Shown piece by piece: positions 1-11,789 of a stretch of 64,000 nucleotides of DNA (positions are counted from its first letter, which is position 1; each line of letters starts with the position of its first letter). Below the pieces are notes generated by a model, which did not search any database, was not told where the DNA came from, and saw only the letters and a list, made by a program, of their open reading frames with translations. Source of the DNA: Cryptomeria japonica (lineage: Eukaryota; Streptophyta; Pinopsida; Cupressales; Cupressaceae); assembly GCF_030272615.1 (NCBI RefSeq), contig NC_081411.1, positions 159,975,471 through 160,039,470 on the forward strand, written 5' to 3'. Both the position numbers and the translations under genes were made by a program.

Positions 1-1127
1 TCCAACAACCAAAACTACGCTTCATCACAAAACAAAACAAAACAATCCTCACAGAAATACCAAGGATGGATGATTTTCTGAAGTACTAAATGTTGCATTA
101 TCGCATAAAAATCTTGACTATTTTTGCATTTTGAACTTTTTAATTATTGGATTCTCTTCCTTTTCTCACTAAATGCTTCAAAGCTAGAGATCATGGGGAA
201 CTTCCAATATTTTCTTAGTCTTTTGTCTAGGAGGCGATCACTTGTACTTTGTGAATACTTGCCTCAAGACGTGATACATCGAATATCACTGAAGGTCTGA
301 TTCCACTTCACGCATACAAATGATTTAATCTTGTCTGTTTACGCAATCCGCACTCAAGTCGTCCTGGTTCAATTATACCTTGACGCTTGTGCTATCTTGC
401 AAAATCAAAACATCATGTAAATTTTTCTCAGGTCATCATGGTTTAATTATACCATTATGCTTGTATAAATTTTTAACATATCCTCAACAAATCAATGCTC
501 AATGATGATACCTACAAAGAAAGCAAACAACATGTGGTTGTATCGGGATGACAAATGCAGAATGAGGATGCTCCAAAAACATAGTTGCATATCATTTTAC
601 AATTAGTTGCATATCATTTTACACTTAATTACATATCATTATCATACATCTCAAAAGATACATTTCATAGCATATCAAATCATACATCTCATTTTCAAGA
701 TACATCTCACAAACATATTAAAAAGCATACATCCTGCATCATACATTATATCATACATTTAAGCATTGCCTCATCTTCACATAAAGAAAAGAACACATAA
801 GCACATCCATCCATATAAACACACCACATGATCAAAGATAATGATGTCGTATATATATATATATATATATATATATCAAAAAATGATCAAAATGTACAAA
901 ATCTATCATCTCGGTGTCCAGTACAAAGAATACAATGATCAAAAGTACAACAGAGACCACGTCTCTCAGGTATGGCTATCCCCTGACATAGATGGTCTGG
1001 CTCCAGATGTCCCCACCCCTGGATCTCCAGGGGGATCCTGTCTCGATGGCCCTGTCACACCTCGGCTCTCGGACCGCGACCGAGTATCTCGAGATCGACT
1101 GGATCTCGATTGTGTGAAGCTCTGTAC
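1..1127. other. Internal region of LTR element, no gene
   Basis: AT-rich stretch between the window edge and the PMD pseudogene, without a credible coding region. It holds a short 22-bp tandem repeat (about three units, 583-645, core CATATCATTTTACA) and a (TA)13 microsatellite at 850-876. It probably belongs to the LTR element whose 3' LTR starts at 4425, but nothing recognisable of gag or pol is present. Confidence 0.45.
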
Positions 1128-2894
1128 TCAACGATCCCTGGGTACCGCAGCCTCATAATGCCATCGGTAGTACTCCGCCTCCTGAGCTCTCAAAGATAGC
1201 TCTCTCAGGGTGTCTCTCATCGGACCACCCGTCGCTGCAAGCTCCTCCACTCGCCCCCTCCGCTCTATCTCTGTGTCCCGCTCAGTGGTCAATTGTGCAA
1301 TTTGCCACTGATATGTCAAAACCTGTGCCTGCAGCTGCTGTACAGTCACCTGCAGGGTTCGAATCTGTGCATCCTCAACATGAGTAGGGACCCGAACCCG
1401 TAGCGGTACCTATGTCGAGGCATCCCCTCTAACTCTACCTGTCCTCAATGCTGGAGGTGGGAGCGCATCCGTCCTCCTCCTCTGCGCTAGTCGAATCACC
1501 TCATTAGTACCCCCCACTGCAGCTAGAACCTCCACTACCCTCCCCCCTCCACCGACTCCAATAGCCAATCCACCTCTCCCCCTGTCTATCACCGCCTGTT
1601 TGACTGCTCTCTCCACACCTCTATCTCCTCTCCTCCCTCTATCTCCCCTCCTCCCTCTAACTCCTCTCCCTCGTCATCCTCCTCCACCATCTCCATCATC
1701 CTCATCATCTCCCTCTCCCTCCTCATCATCATCATCAAATGTCGGTCGCATCTCCTTAGGATCCGATATCCTGGCCACTGCCCGCGCGGCAAACAATCTC
1801 GCGAACTCATCGATCATGCCCGCATCCAAAATCTCTAGGGCATAATCCCATATATGGCCCGCCAAACTAACAAACTCCTCCACCATCACCGCGCTATCAA
1901 TGGTCGGGCCCCAATCGGATATGTCCTGCCTCCGCCGTGCATATAAACAGGCCCCCTGAGGTATACCCTGTTGTCGACCAAACTGTCGCAAAACTCTAGT
2001 CACCACAAACCTCTCAATAACAAATGGGGTCCTCCCAATCAGGTATCTCGTCATAAACACATAGGGAATCTCTAGGCCATCCTCCGCCCACACCTCACAC
2101 CCTGTATACGGTCGCCATGTGACCGTATCGATGTCATCCAGCACTCTCCTCCAATGCTCTAGTTTGCCCAGTTTCCGCTGGACAACTAGACCCCTATATC
2201 CATAAGCATAGGCACGTCCAATGGGCCTATCTCTGTCTGCTAATGACCTCGTGGCCGGAATGTGCTCCCAGCACCATACCTGTAAGAGCGTCACGCCAGC
2301 TAACAAACTGTCGTAACCTAGGTATACCACCTCGTGCAGGTCCCTGTACAGATGGGCTAGCATAGTCGATCCCCATGCGAATCTATGGCCCTGTGTAACC
2401 ATGTCATCTAACACCAGCCCCCATCCCATTGAGAATCCCTTTGACCTACGATCAGGACAAAGGAATCCACCGATAAACCTTGTTAGTACTAATGGAAGCG
2501 GTGCATAATCCAGGTCTAAGAACTCCTGCCATGGGATCTCATATCCGCAGACTGTCTCATCATGAAAAATGCGGTGAAGTGCCTCTGTGCCACCCTCCTC
2601 TGACTGCTCATATGGTAGTAGTGCACCTACTACTGGTATGCGCAGAATCCTATAACAGTCCTCTGGTGTGACTATCATCTCACCCGTCACAAAGTGAAAG
2701 GTGTTTGTGTCGCTGTGCCACCTCTCTGCGAGCGCTATAAGTAGCCCCCGGTTCACAGTGAACTGAGGCATATCCAATAGGGATGTCAATCTGCATCTCT
2801 CAATGATATCTAGGTTGGCCTGTGTCAACCATGGTATCAATGTCCAAGGCCTCAGAAATCGCTCCCGCGACTGAACCACGTCTAATCGCTTCTG
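1128..2894 (-). pseudogene. Plant mobile domain (PMD) protein, antisense inside LTR element
   Basis: About 588 codons in one frame. The first 350 residues match the plant mobile domain found in MAIL1/MAIN-like proteins and in transposons: an early motif of the type TPEDxYRxLxIPV, then HLYRDLHEVVYLGYDSLLAG, LLQVWCWEHIP and later a WRPY block. The middle is acidic (Asp/Glu run near 1680-1740), then Arg/Gly-rich, and the end (1128-1349) is a heptad-like coiled coil with LQAQVLTYQWQIAQLTTE. The frame is broken by only two stops, TGA at 1674-1676 and TAG at 1410-1412; both are one C-to-T change from CGA or CAG. No in-frame ATG opens it. A CAG just before 2894 looks like a splice acceptor, so the start codon may lie in an upstream exon. 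It runs opposite to the LTR at 4425. PMD proteins of host genes act in gene and transposon silencing; a role here is unknown. Confidence 0.8.
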
Positions 2895-3023
2895 TCAACC
2901 AACAAAACAAGTCTAATATCAGTTTCCACATCCAAACAAAGATATCAAAATCAACCTCACATCAACAACATGAAACAATTTGCTCATCTACATCAAGTTC
3001 AAAATCCTATCATTTCATATCAG

Positions 3024-3190
3024 CTTGTAAAACAACTCAAGTTATCAAAAACCATATCAAAACTTGTAACACAACTCAACTCTCCAAATCACATAAACTT
3101 GTAAAACAACTCAAGTTTCCCACCCATATCAGCTTGTAAAACAACTCAAGTTTCCAACCCATATCAACTTGTAACACAAATCAAGCTTCA
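3024..3190. repeat. 35-bp tandem repeat, five units
   Basis: The core CTTGTAAAACAACTCAAG or a one-to-two-base variant recurs at 3024, 3063, 3098, 3133 and 3168, a period of 35 bp after the first 39-bp step. It lies upstream of the antisense PMD gene, probably inside its leader or an intron. Confidence 0.9.
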
Positions 3191-3374
3191 CACATTGAAC
3201 TTGAAACAAAGTGCAAAAACAAATCGTGCTTTGATCAACCCAACACATTAATATCTATGCATAACTTGAAATATCGCAAATCAAAACAAGTTATCTCAAC
3301 AATCATATTGGACAAATCCATAAAAATCATGACAACAAGAAACAACAATTTCACACTTTCCTCCATCACATAAA

Positions 3375-3850
3375 TTTTTTCCTGATGCGCTAAAACAGAT
3401 TCTCGTTGCGCTAAATCTACCCATGCGCTAGGCTGTTTTTCCCACGCGCTACTCTATTTACCCTATGTGCTAGATTTCCTCTACACGCTAATCTTTTGCC
3501 CCCATGCACCATCCAACCTGCCCTATGTGCTAAAACCTATCTATGCACTAACCTATACCTCACTAACGTTACCTGTTTGACCCTATGCACTAGGTCTACC
3601 CTACACGCTAAAACCCCTTACCCATGCAAACCCCTGCGACCCCCATGCGCTAGGTCTACCTTATGCGCTACCCTGTTGACCTAAAGCGCTACCCTACGTT
3701 TGGCATGCACTATTTTCACTCTATGTGCTAACCTAGACTTTCTATGCGCTACGCTATTTTATTTCGAATGCAGCCCTAAAATTCAGCTTCATGCGCTACC
3801 TAAATTTTCGTATTCGCTAAATTGCGACTTTGACGTGCTAAAACGCTAAA
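3375..3850. repeat. CGCTA minisatellite, about 20 degenerate units
   Basis: Imperfect repeat with units of roughly 22-30 bp, each carrying a core like ATGCGCTA or TGTGCTA followed by a pyrimidine-rich spacer such as CCTATTTACCC. Unit length drifts, so this is an old degenerate minisatellite. It lies between the PMD ORF and the minus-strand TATA box at 4084. Confidence 0.85.
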
Positions 3851-4083
3851 ACCGAATTTCAAAAATAAAAAAATGACCAAAAACAACAAAATCAAAAATC
3901 AAAAAGCAAAAAGGGGTCAAAAGTGTTGACTTACTGGTGGTCCATATGCGGCAGGTCTCCGGTACCTCCGAATGCGCTCAAAACGATGCCTGGAATACGG
4001 AATAGGCATTTTGACTTCTCTCCAAATTTTCCTTCTCCAAAGTCAACAATGCACAAATGAATCAAATCAAAGTACCTTTCCCC

Positions 4084-4090
4084 TTTTATA
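4084..4090 (-). promoter_or_regulatory. TATA box, probably for the antisense PMD gene
   Basis: The minus strand reads CCTATAAAAGGGG here, a textbook plant TATA box. It points at the PMD ORF 1.2 kb downstream, with the two minisatellites in between. Promoter function is inferred from sequence and position only. Confidence 0.5.
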
Positions 4091-4171
4091 GGAGGAAAAT
4101 GAAATTAGGGTTAGGGATCCGGGCATGTCATTTGCTCGTGGTCTCCCTTATACCCTAAAATCTGTAAATTA

Positions 4172-4282
4172 TCGGGAGATGAATCAATTTCAACATTTCA
4201 CATAGACAAAATCATACACATTAAACACAAATCACCAAATAAAATAAAAAATTTCAAAATATTGATTCATCTCCCGAGGGGG
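4172..4282 (+). promoter_or_regulatory. Stem-loop and G-rich tract before the 3' LTR
   Basis: A perfect 17-bp inverted repeat (arms 4172-4188 and 4261-4277, loop 72 nt) ends directly at AGGGGG (4277-4282). A shorter version of the same stem followed by the same AGGGGGCAT occurs in the second copy of this element family at 26031-26078 on the minus strand. It may be an accessory polypurine tract or an RNA structure. Confidence 0.7.
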
Positions 4283-4410
4283 CATCACGCATCAAATCAA
4301 ATCTGGGGCATGACTTGCAAATCATGAGAGCGATACAAAAATTTCATTTGATCATAAATCACGATAACGCATCATTTTCTTTGAAATAACATGTGCACAC
4401 ACGTCACTTC

Positions 4411-4424
4411 AAAGAGGGGCAAAA
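4411..4424 (+). promoter_or_regulatory. Polypurine tract
   Basis: AAAGAGGGGCAAAA sits directly before the LTR start TGTAGATG. The second family copy has the equivalent purine tract next to its LTR start at 25926 on the minus strand. This is the expected primer for plus-strand DNA synthesis and sets the element's orientation as +. Confidence 0.75.
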
Positions 4425-5820
4425 TGTAGATGTATAAAAATGACCATATTCCTAAATGAATATTTTATGTTCATTTCTCTATTTGATTAAATTCAATTTA
4501 ATTAAATTACCCGTATTCCTCTATTTAATCAATTAAATTCACTATACCCATTTAATGAATAAATCATTTTATTCAATTAAATCCCCCCTATCCACTTTTA
4601 ATTAAATTCAAATTTAATTAAATAGTTATCCTAAATTGAATAAATCTAATTTATTTAATTTCCCCAAATTGAAACCAAATTGAATTAAATTAACTTTATT
4701 TCAATTAAATCCTATTATCCCTCCATCCACTTGCATTTTCCTACATCTCCCACTTGCTTCCTAAACCCCTTCCTAATTTCTTCTAGACCCTTCTAATCAA
4801 TTCTAAATTAACCTAACCCATCTTCTAAACTTTGTCACATCCCTAAACAAAGGGAAGTCACTTCTCAAATCCTTAAAGTCTTTGATAACCATTAAAGGCT
4901 TCAAGTCTTCAACCACTTAATTTTCCAAAGTCTTCCAAACCATTAATGGTTAATTCAACCCTCTTACATGGTTAGAGACTTTTTGCCTAACTTAACCTTC
5001 ATCCAACCCAAGGGTCTCATCAAGCCTTTAATGCTTTGACCATGATTATTTCTTAATCATTTGCACAAGAGTTTATCCTTGGATTAACTCTTAATCCAAT
5101 GGGTAATCCTAACTTAGGCTTGACTCTTACCCTCTAGATAACCATGAGGTCTTCTCAGGCATTTAATGTCTCCCACCCCTTTTCTCAACCAATCTTATGT
5201 TGACAATTGTCACCATTTCATTGGTGCCAATTGCAAACATGGATTCCCAACTTTCAAACTCAACCCTTGATTAACTCTTTCAATCCTGACCATCCATTGC
5301 CCTATTTTTGCTATAAATAGAGCTCTCATCCCTCCATTTTGAGGATCCAAGTTTGTAGTATCATACTTATGCTCAAATACATTCAAGCTTTCATACCATT
5401 TTTATGCTCATCATTTTAGCCTCTCTTTTAACTAGGAATTAGTCTAAATATGCATGTTTAGAATACTTTCTATTATCATTAGCTTAAATCATTGAACTAA
5501 TATAGTATGCTAGGATAGTTTGTTTACTAACCTTGTCATCTTATAGTTAGTTTATTGCATTTTTAGAATCATGCATAGCTTAGGATGCATCTCATATTAA
5601 AACCAACAAAAGCATACCTCGTTCTTGCATTTGCCATCCCTAAACCATTTTGCTCACTGATCTGAGAGCAAAAACATTGGTTTGAGGGACCGTGTAAGAT
5701 AGAGAACCATGGGACCAACCTTGGGAAGCTGAGTGATACTTCATTACTCCATAGCTTGCACCAAGAAGTCCTGTGAGTGTGTGAGCAAGGCTCCATAGAG
5801 CTCCATTTTTCACATATTGA
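4425..5820 (+). mobile_element. 3' LTR (AT-rich Ty3-like family)
   Basis: Starts TGTAGATGTATAAAAATG immediately after the polypurine tract. The first 250 bp are AT-rich with repeated AATTAAAT runs. A TATA box (CTATAAATAG) is at 5311-5320. Motifs such as the 'Ttaatgctttgacc' and 'cacaagagttta' blocks near 5030-5080 recur in inverted orientation at 25190-25260 in the second family copy. The right end is not clear; I place it near 5820, where a coding frame of another element begins. Confidence 0.65.
5312..5319 (+). promoter_or_regulatory. LTR TATA box
   Basis: TATAAATA within CTATAAATAG, about 890 bp into the LTR; the expected start of the retroelement transcript is some 30 bp further on. Confidence 0.6.
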
Positions 5821-8562
5821 GTTCTATCAACCCGCTTTTCCCGCATACAGAACCTGTTTGAGAATTTGAACACAATAAGGAAGCCGAAGAAGAACAACTC
5901 GGCAAATACACTAAAGTTTGGTTCACTTCTTGTATGCATGTTTTTCTACTTTGAAAAATTCTTTCCATCAGTCGGTAAAGTAGTTTGGAAGCTACACCGA
6001 CCAATCACCCATCAGATTAATGACTTTATCAAGAAGCTAGGAGATAATTTCAATGATATCATGGATGATTATTTCAGTAAATTTCAAGAAAAGATGCACA
6101 ACAGGTACCGAATTTCACCCCGGCTAGTGGAGAAATATAAAGATGATATATGCTTTGAGGTAGACACTAATTACTGTTATGTGAATGTCATGGAACCAAG
6201 AACTCAATCTTTGCCACCTATGGGTTACGAGATTGACTTTGACATCACACAACAACAAATTGATGCATTTCTTACATTACCAAGGCATGCTACTGAGTTG
6301 AGGTATGGAACCTATGAATAAGTGAAGGGAAAAGTAAAAATGAGCATTGTAGTACCCAAAGCTACAAGGAAAGCAACAAAGATGATAAAGGTTTTAACAG
6401 AGAGATTCGGAGAAGATTCTTCCTCCACACCTATCAAAGGCACTCTTGCCATCATAGAAGAGGAATCAGAAGCTCAAGAGGCAGCTATAACACTGAGCAC
6501 CGAACTGCCTAAGGGTAAAGTGTTAAAAAGAAAGAAACAGGACACTTCAAAGGCCCTACCGACTCCTCCAACAAAGAGACCTAACACTAGAGCATCAGCT
6601 GCATCACTGAGTAAGAAACAAAAGAGTGTTATTGCTCCCAAGGTAACCAAGACCTACAAGAAATCTACTTGGAGACTCATTTTGGCAAAAGAGTCTAGTG
6701 ATACAGAATCTGAAGATGCAAACAAATTCCAGATTGTCAAGAGCAAGAAGGTAAATATACATAGTGTTGAAAACTTATGTGCTAATCTGAAAGAATATGG
6801 CGGATTTGGTTCATTTAGATATGTCAAGTATGAAACTAGAAATAATGATGAGAAGAGACAAATTGAAGAAATTGTCATCTGCACACTTCGAAAGTTCTGG
6901 TTAGCTCCATTGGAACTAGTAAAGTCACTTCCAAATGAACTTTACTTGCATATTGATAATAGGTGGAAGTATGCAATGGACTCAGAGAAACAAATTAGAG
7001 AAAGAAGTCCAGTCCATCTATTTCCTGATATGTCAGTAGCAGAAATAAAGGAACATTTGACAACCTACAATTCAAAATTTCTTGTCAAATAGAGAGCCTT
7101 AAAACTGATGAATGGGCTATATATTGACGTAGAAAATGAGACAAAAGCAAAATGGCAGGAAATCTTCAAAATTAAGGATGTCGGTGAACAATCTACAGTT
7201 GAAATCGTTGATGTCACCGAGCACGATCCTGATGTCACCGAGCAAGGTCCTGATGCTACCGAACAAGACCCAACTGACACTATTCAAATAGATGAAGATG
7301 GCATGGATATATAGGAACTAGAGCAGGAAATGATAGAAGGCACTACATATGCAAAACTTGTATCTAGTGAATCCATATTAAAACAAGTTCAGCCCTATCC
7401 ACCGATCACTCAACCTGTCTCTACCGAAGCTCCTCAGGATACAGCACAAGGCACCGAAGGTCACAAGTCTACAGCAGGAGAAGATACTACTCTAGAATAG
7501 ACCTCTCAAGCACCTTCGAGCACTGAAAATGTTGCAGCTGAGACACCTAGTACCGAGACACCAAAAGACACCACAGCGGCTACAGGAACCGACCAAAGTG
7601 TTGCCTCTACCGAGCAACCTACTGAGGGTCAGCAAGCCTCTCAAGCTATTGTCTTGGTCCAACCGACCAAAGGTAAAGAGAAGAAGGTGAAAAAGCATAG
7701 TTTCAAAGTTGATTTATCTAAACCAATAGTGTTGCCCAATGTGGATATATCAAAATTAAAGGGGCAAGCACTCATCTATTTTGGTGAACTATGCAAAGCA
7801 AAGGCCGAACAAGAAAAATAGATGGCCATACAAAAGAAGAATAAAGTACTTCAAAAGGTGAAGACACTGCTATCAGACATGCTACCTACAGCTATAGTGT
7901 CAACTGATGCAGCCATCCATATTCAACTGGATGAACTCCTTAATCAAATAGAAACATCTGGAGTTGATGCATCTGAGTATTTGAGCAAGCTAAAAGACAA
8001 GGAGCTTACTGCAAAAATGATAGAAGAAGTACAGAAAGCTCTAGCTATTGGCAAAGTCAAACTTGTCAAATTCATTGCTGAGTTGTCCCCTCAACTCAAG
8101 CACATTCTTTATTTATTTCAGAAACTCTGTACATTTTCTATATTCATTAAATACATTAAAAATAAAACTGATGCAATTGAGAAAGAGATCACTGATCTCT
8201 CAAATAAGTTGACCCCAAAGCCCAATTCAGTTCAGAATTTTTATACCAAGCTTCAACAGCTCATGGCTCAACAATTGGAACTAAGAAATGAAGAACATAA
8301 GATCAGGATGGATATCATGACACTCCTAACATTATTCCTTCCTCATCTTTCATTAGTTCAAGAACAGATTAACCAAGCCACATGCCTATCTACTACACTA
8401 GAGGGAAGAACTCTTGATGGCTTAATATCACTCTTGGCTGATATTCAAGCACAAAATTCTTTAATGGAAAGTGTAAAAGATGCACTCTCTGTTGCTCTCA
8501 CCGACACCCGGAAAAAGTACAAATCCATTTTTGACCAGTTACCAACCCCAGATGGAAATTAA
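5821..8562 (+). pseudogene. Extra (env-position) ORF of a SIRE-like copia element
   Basis: One frame of about 914 codons with no frameshift, interrupted by five stops (6319 TAA; 7090, 7312, 7498 and 7819 TAG) and ending TAA at 8560. The N-terminal third is globular, with a block around YEIDFDITQQQIDAFLTLP. The middle (6330-6720) is basic and Ser/Thr-rich. 7190-7700 is a Thr/Glu/Pro-rich low-complexity part with repeated TEQ and STE motifs. The C-terminal 250 residues are helical and coiled-coil-like. It lies between the place where pol should end and the polypurine tracts and LTR, which is where SIRE-type copia elements keep an envelope-like gene. I see no signal peptide or fusion peptide, so envelope function is not supported. 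The 5' end is cut at the neighbouring LTR. Confidence 0.65.
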
Positions 8563-8579
8563 AGTTTTTGATGTTTGTC

Positions 8580-8937
8580 AAAAAGGGGGAGTGATACAAT
8601 ATATTTGGAGAGTGATACTATATATTTGGGGAGTGATACAGTTTTGGTGATATAGTTTTGATATAGTATTCAGAGTATTGTATACAGGGGGAGTATACCA
8701 AGCAGAGTATGCAGAGTATCCAAGGATAGTAAGCAAAGCACACAAGCACAAAATCGAGCGTGCAAAATCAGAGTTATGTACAGTATAATGATAAGGGAAG
8801 TATATTTGAATATACTATTTCATTGACTATTATATATACTGTCAAGTATAGTCATTTTACAAAGTATATAGATTTTTGAGTTATAACTTTGAAAGTAGTT
8901 TTTGTCAAACATCTCAACTAATGCCAAAAGGGGAGAT
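8580..8937 (+). promoter_or_regulatory. Three polypurine-like tracts before copia 3' LTR
   Basis: G-rich purine runs occur at 8580-8591 (AAAAAGGGGGAG), 8686-8693 (GGGGGAG) and 8926-8936 (AAAAGGGGAGA). The last one directly precedes the LTR start and is the likely functional primer. Repeated tracts between an envelope-position ORF and the 3' LTR are known in SIRE-type elements. Confidence 0.7.
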
Positions 8938-10095
8938 TGTTACTACTTATCAAGTTGCCATTAGTTTTTATATTCAAAGTTATACTATATATTCTAGTCG
9001 ATAAACACTACCGAATCATGCAGTCGGTATACACAGAGAAGTCGGTATGCACAGTCTAGTCGGTTACAAAAGAAAGTAGTCACATAATGTAGTATACACC
9101 GAGCTGTCTACCGGGTATCTTTTTATGTCTACCGAGCAGCAAAGATGACACACCGAGTTGATATACACCAAGTGAAACGTGTTACCAGATTCATTGAACC
9201 TGGACATGCATATGAAAATGTGTTACAAGATCGAGGCACATCTAACCGTTATCACATTGGAAATTGCAGTAGAAGATTGTGTATGATTTCGAGGTCATTT
9301 AACCAATGAAATATTTTGTATAGTTATTCATTCAATAAAATCGTGTTTGTAAGATTGAAGCAATGAATTGGATCACCGTCTTAAGAGATCTATTTATATA
9401 GCATGAGTTATGAGTTAAGAGTGTGTGCATGAGTGTAAGAAGATTGTTACAGAGACACAGAGGTCACCGAGAAGGTTTTCAGAGAACAATCGAAGAACAG
9501 AGTAAACAGAAGGGTTTACCAAGTTACTATATGGGTTACCGAGGTATGCTATAAGCAAGGTAATCTATTCTAAGCACATAGAATCTGCTATAATATTTCA
9601 GATGTAAAGTTGCAGATATTTGTAATGATTTTATTGTAATATTGTGAAGTTGAAAGAGAAACCTTTAACAGGGTAAAAGACTCTAATCAAGTCTATAAAT
9701 TATAAAGCCTCTAACCAGGTGCAGCATTTAGAATAAGTGTTGTAAAATCCTTTAGCAAGGTAGATCTAACATATCTTGTTACTCCTAACAGGGCAAGCTA
9801 TCAGAAATAGCTAATATGTAGCTCTAACCGAGCACTTTTTATTATTGCAGTAGTGAAGTTGTGGGTGCCATCCCCACCGCAGTTTTTCTCTCTAACCAAG
9901 AGTTTCTGCGTAACCAAAATATATGTGTTATGGAGTGAATCATGTATGATTGTTATCTATTTGTTTTAACTTTATTTTATGTTACTGCACTATTCTGTTT
10001 ATGCATAACACTAAAGTTATTATTCAAGAAAAGTTTTGGAGTACTGATTCACCCCTCCCCTCTCAGTACATTAGATTTCCATATTGGGCCTAACA
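8938..10095 (+). mobile_element. Copia LTR, 1158 bp
   Basis: Starts TGTTACTACTTATC right after the polypurine tract and ends CCTAACA; the 5-bp ends TGTTA/TAACA are inverted. It carries a TATA-like box at 9391-9400 (CTATTTATAT) and the conserved C-rich block TTCACCCCTCCCCTCTCAG near 10050 that is also seen in the LTRs ending near 23713 and 31921. It is followed by TGGTGCAAGAGCACC (10096-10110), a near match to an initiator-Met primer-binding site, so it could be a 3' LTR of one copy and a 5' LTR of a lost one. Confidence 0.75.
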
Positions 10096-11789
10096 TGGTG
10101 CAAGAGCACCTAAGGGTCCAAAGAGATCTCAAAGACAAATGTGGAATGGTTAAGTTCATTTGAGTGTAAGAAGGTAATTCTTGACCTAAAAAAATGTAAT
10201 AAGGCCCTTGAAGGTCAATTGATGTAATGGTTGAGTTATTGAGTCAAGTTGACTAGTTAAGACATTAATGGTCAAATGGTGCCATATGGGCAAATATATT
10301 TAATAATTGCCAAGACGACATATTAGATGTCAATTTGGGGTTCATAAATTGTTTTAAATGTGTTCAAGGCATTATATTAAGTTTCTTGACATCATAAGGT
10401 CAAAATGTCAAAATTTGTCAAGTTTAACAAATTCAAATTTGAACTCCAATGACTAGTTGGTTCAAAAGTTAGTTAGGAAGGTTGCAGCCAGTTTTGGGAG
10501 TCTAAATGAGCTTAAACCCTCATTCCCACATGTGGCTAAGGTTGGTTTTTTAAGATAGGAAGGTGATCCATGTAAAGACAAGCTTTTGACAAAAAAATAC
10601 ACACGAATTCCCTGCACTTTGAGACCAAAATCCGAACTTTCACACGTGGAATACCTTGTTTCTTTTCATTTTGTAAATGGTTACTATGTTTTGATGATTT
10701 GAGAACAATATTTTCACTCATTTGAAGTGGATTTAAAGGTTTAACAATCCATTTGTGCATATTTGTTTGTCTATTTTGTGTAACTGTTGTTATGACAGGT
10801 TTTACATAGTTTTGAAAGTCACTATGTGGAAATAGACTCATTCCACTTTATGTTCTTGTTATTTCTTGTGGAATAAGTCTAGGAAGGTGTAATATAGCCT
10901 CCCATGTTGATTTGAATGCAGGGGAGAGTGAATTGGAGAGATGGTGATCACCAATTGTTGAAAAGTTGTTATTTGAAGAGTGCATACCCGATGCCATGTA
11001 TAGGTTTGAGATTTTTCATCGAACAAGGGTATAATTTTATGATGGATTGTGTGTATCCATTATTAGTATATGGTATTTGACCTTTTGGTTGGTTCTAGAA
11101 GTGTTTGGTTGTGTGAGATTTGGGAAGCCCTAGGTTTTGGGTCCTATAAGTGAGGTTTTGGTGTTTGGATGTGTAGATGAGCATGGCACCACTTGAAACC
11201 TTGAAAAACTATTGATTTGCATCCTAAATAAATACTCTTTTGGGTTTTTGGATTGAGGAGAGAAGTTTGTGATAAGGTTGCTTTGTAAAAGTGGTCTAAT
11301 TAGGCTTAATCCTAGTAGGACAGGGTACTAGTTCATAAACTTGGTCCAAAACAATAGTATCTAGTATTGAGATATGTTATATAAGGTTGAAATGGGTATA
11401 TGAAAAGGTAAATATTTTTTTGTGTTTTGGGAGAGTTTTGAGTAACTTGAGGATTACCCGTTTTGGAGGGCTAGTAGGAATAAGCCTGTTAAATGCAGTT
11501 TTGTGTATTGGGAATTGAACCAATCAACTTGGGTAGGTGGAATCCTGTGTCAGTGTGTCATAGGTGTGTTGATCCCCTGAGTTATGTTGGGTTAAGTTAT
11601 TAAAGTCGAAAACCCCATTTGAGTGAATTGGTGAAGGTTTGTGGGTGCAAGGCGTGAAGGGTTGAGGAACCTATTATTGGATGGTTGAAGTTTGTTTGTT
11701 TGTTTTAAGTCATTTGAGAGAGATAAAGAAATTGAAACAAGGCTTTGCATCAATTGTCCAAAAATGAAGGCACATTTCCATTATTCAAC
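10096..11789. other. Unassigned repeat-like DNA
   Basis: After the primer-binding-like motif there is no gag or pol. The sequence is AT-rich, has no long frame, and I recognise nothing in it. It is probably retroelement debris bounded by the copia LTR and the minus-strand gag remnant. Confidence 0.4.

Noticed and set aside
841-1158. 105-codon + strand frame
   Set aside because: It starts in a (TA)n microsatellite and runs antisense over the end of the PMD coiled-coil gene.
1600-1845. 81-codon Pro/Ser-rich + strand frame
   Set aside because: It is the antisense of the acidic and Arg/Gly-rich part of the PMD ORF.
10096-10110. Start of a further copia element after the LTR at 8938-10095
   Set aside because: The primer-binding-like motif is imperfect and no leader or gag follows, so no second element is called.
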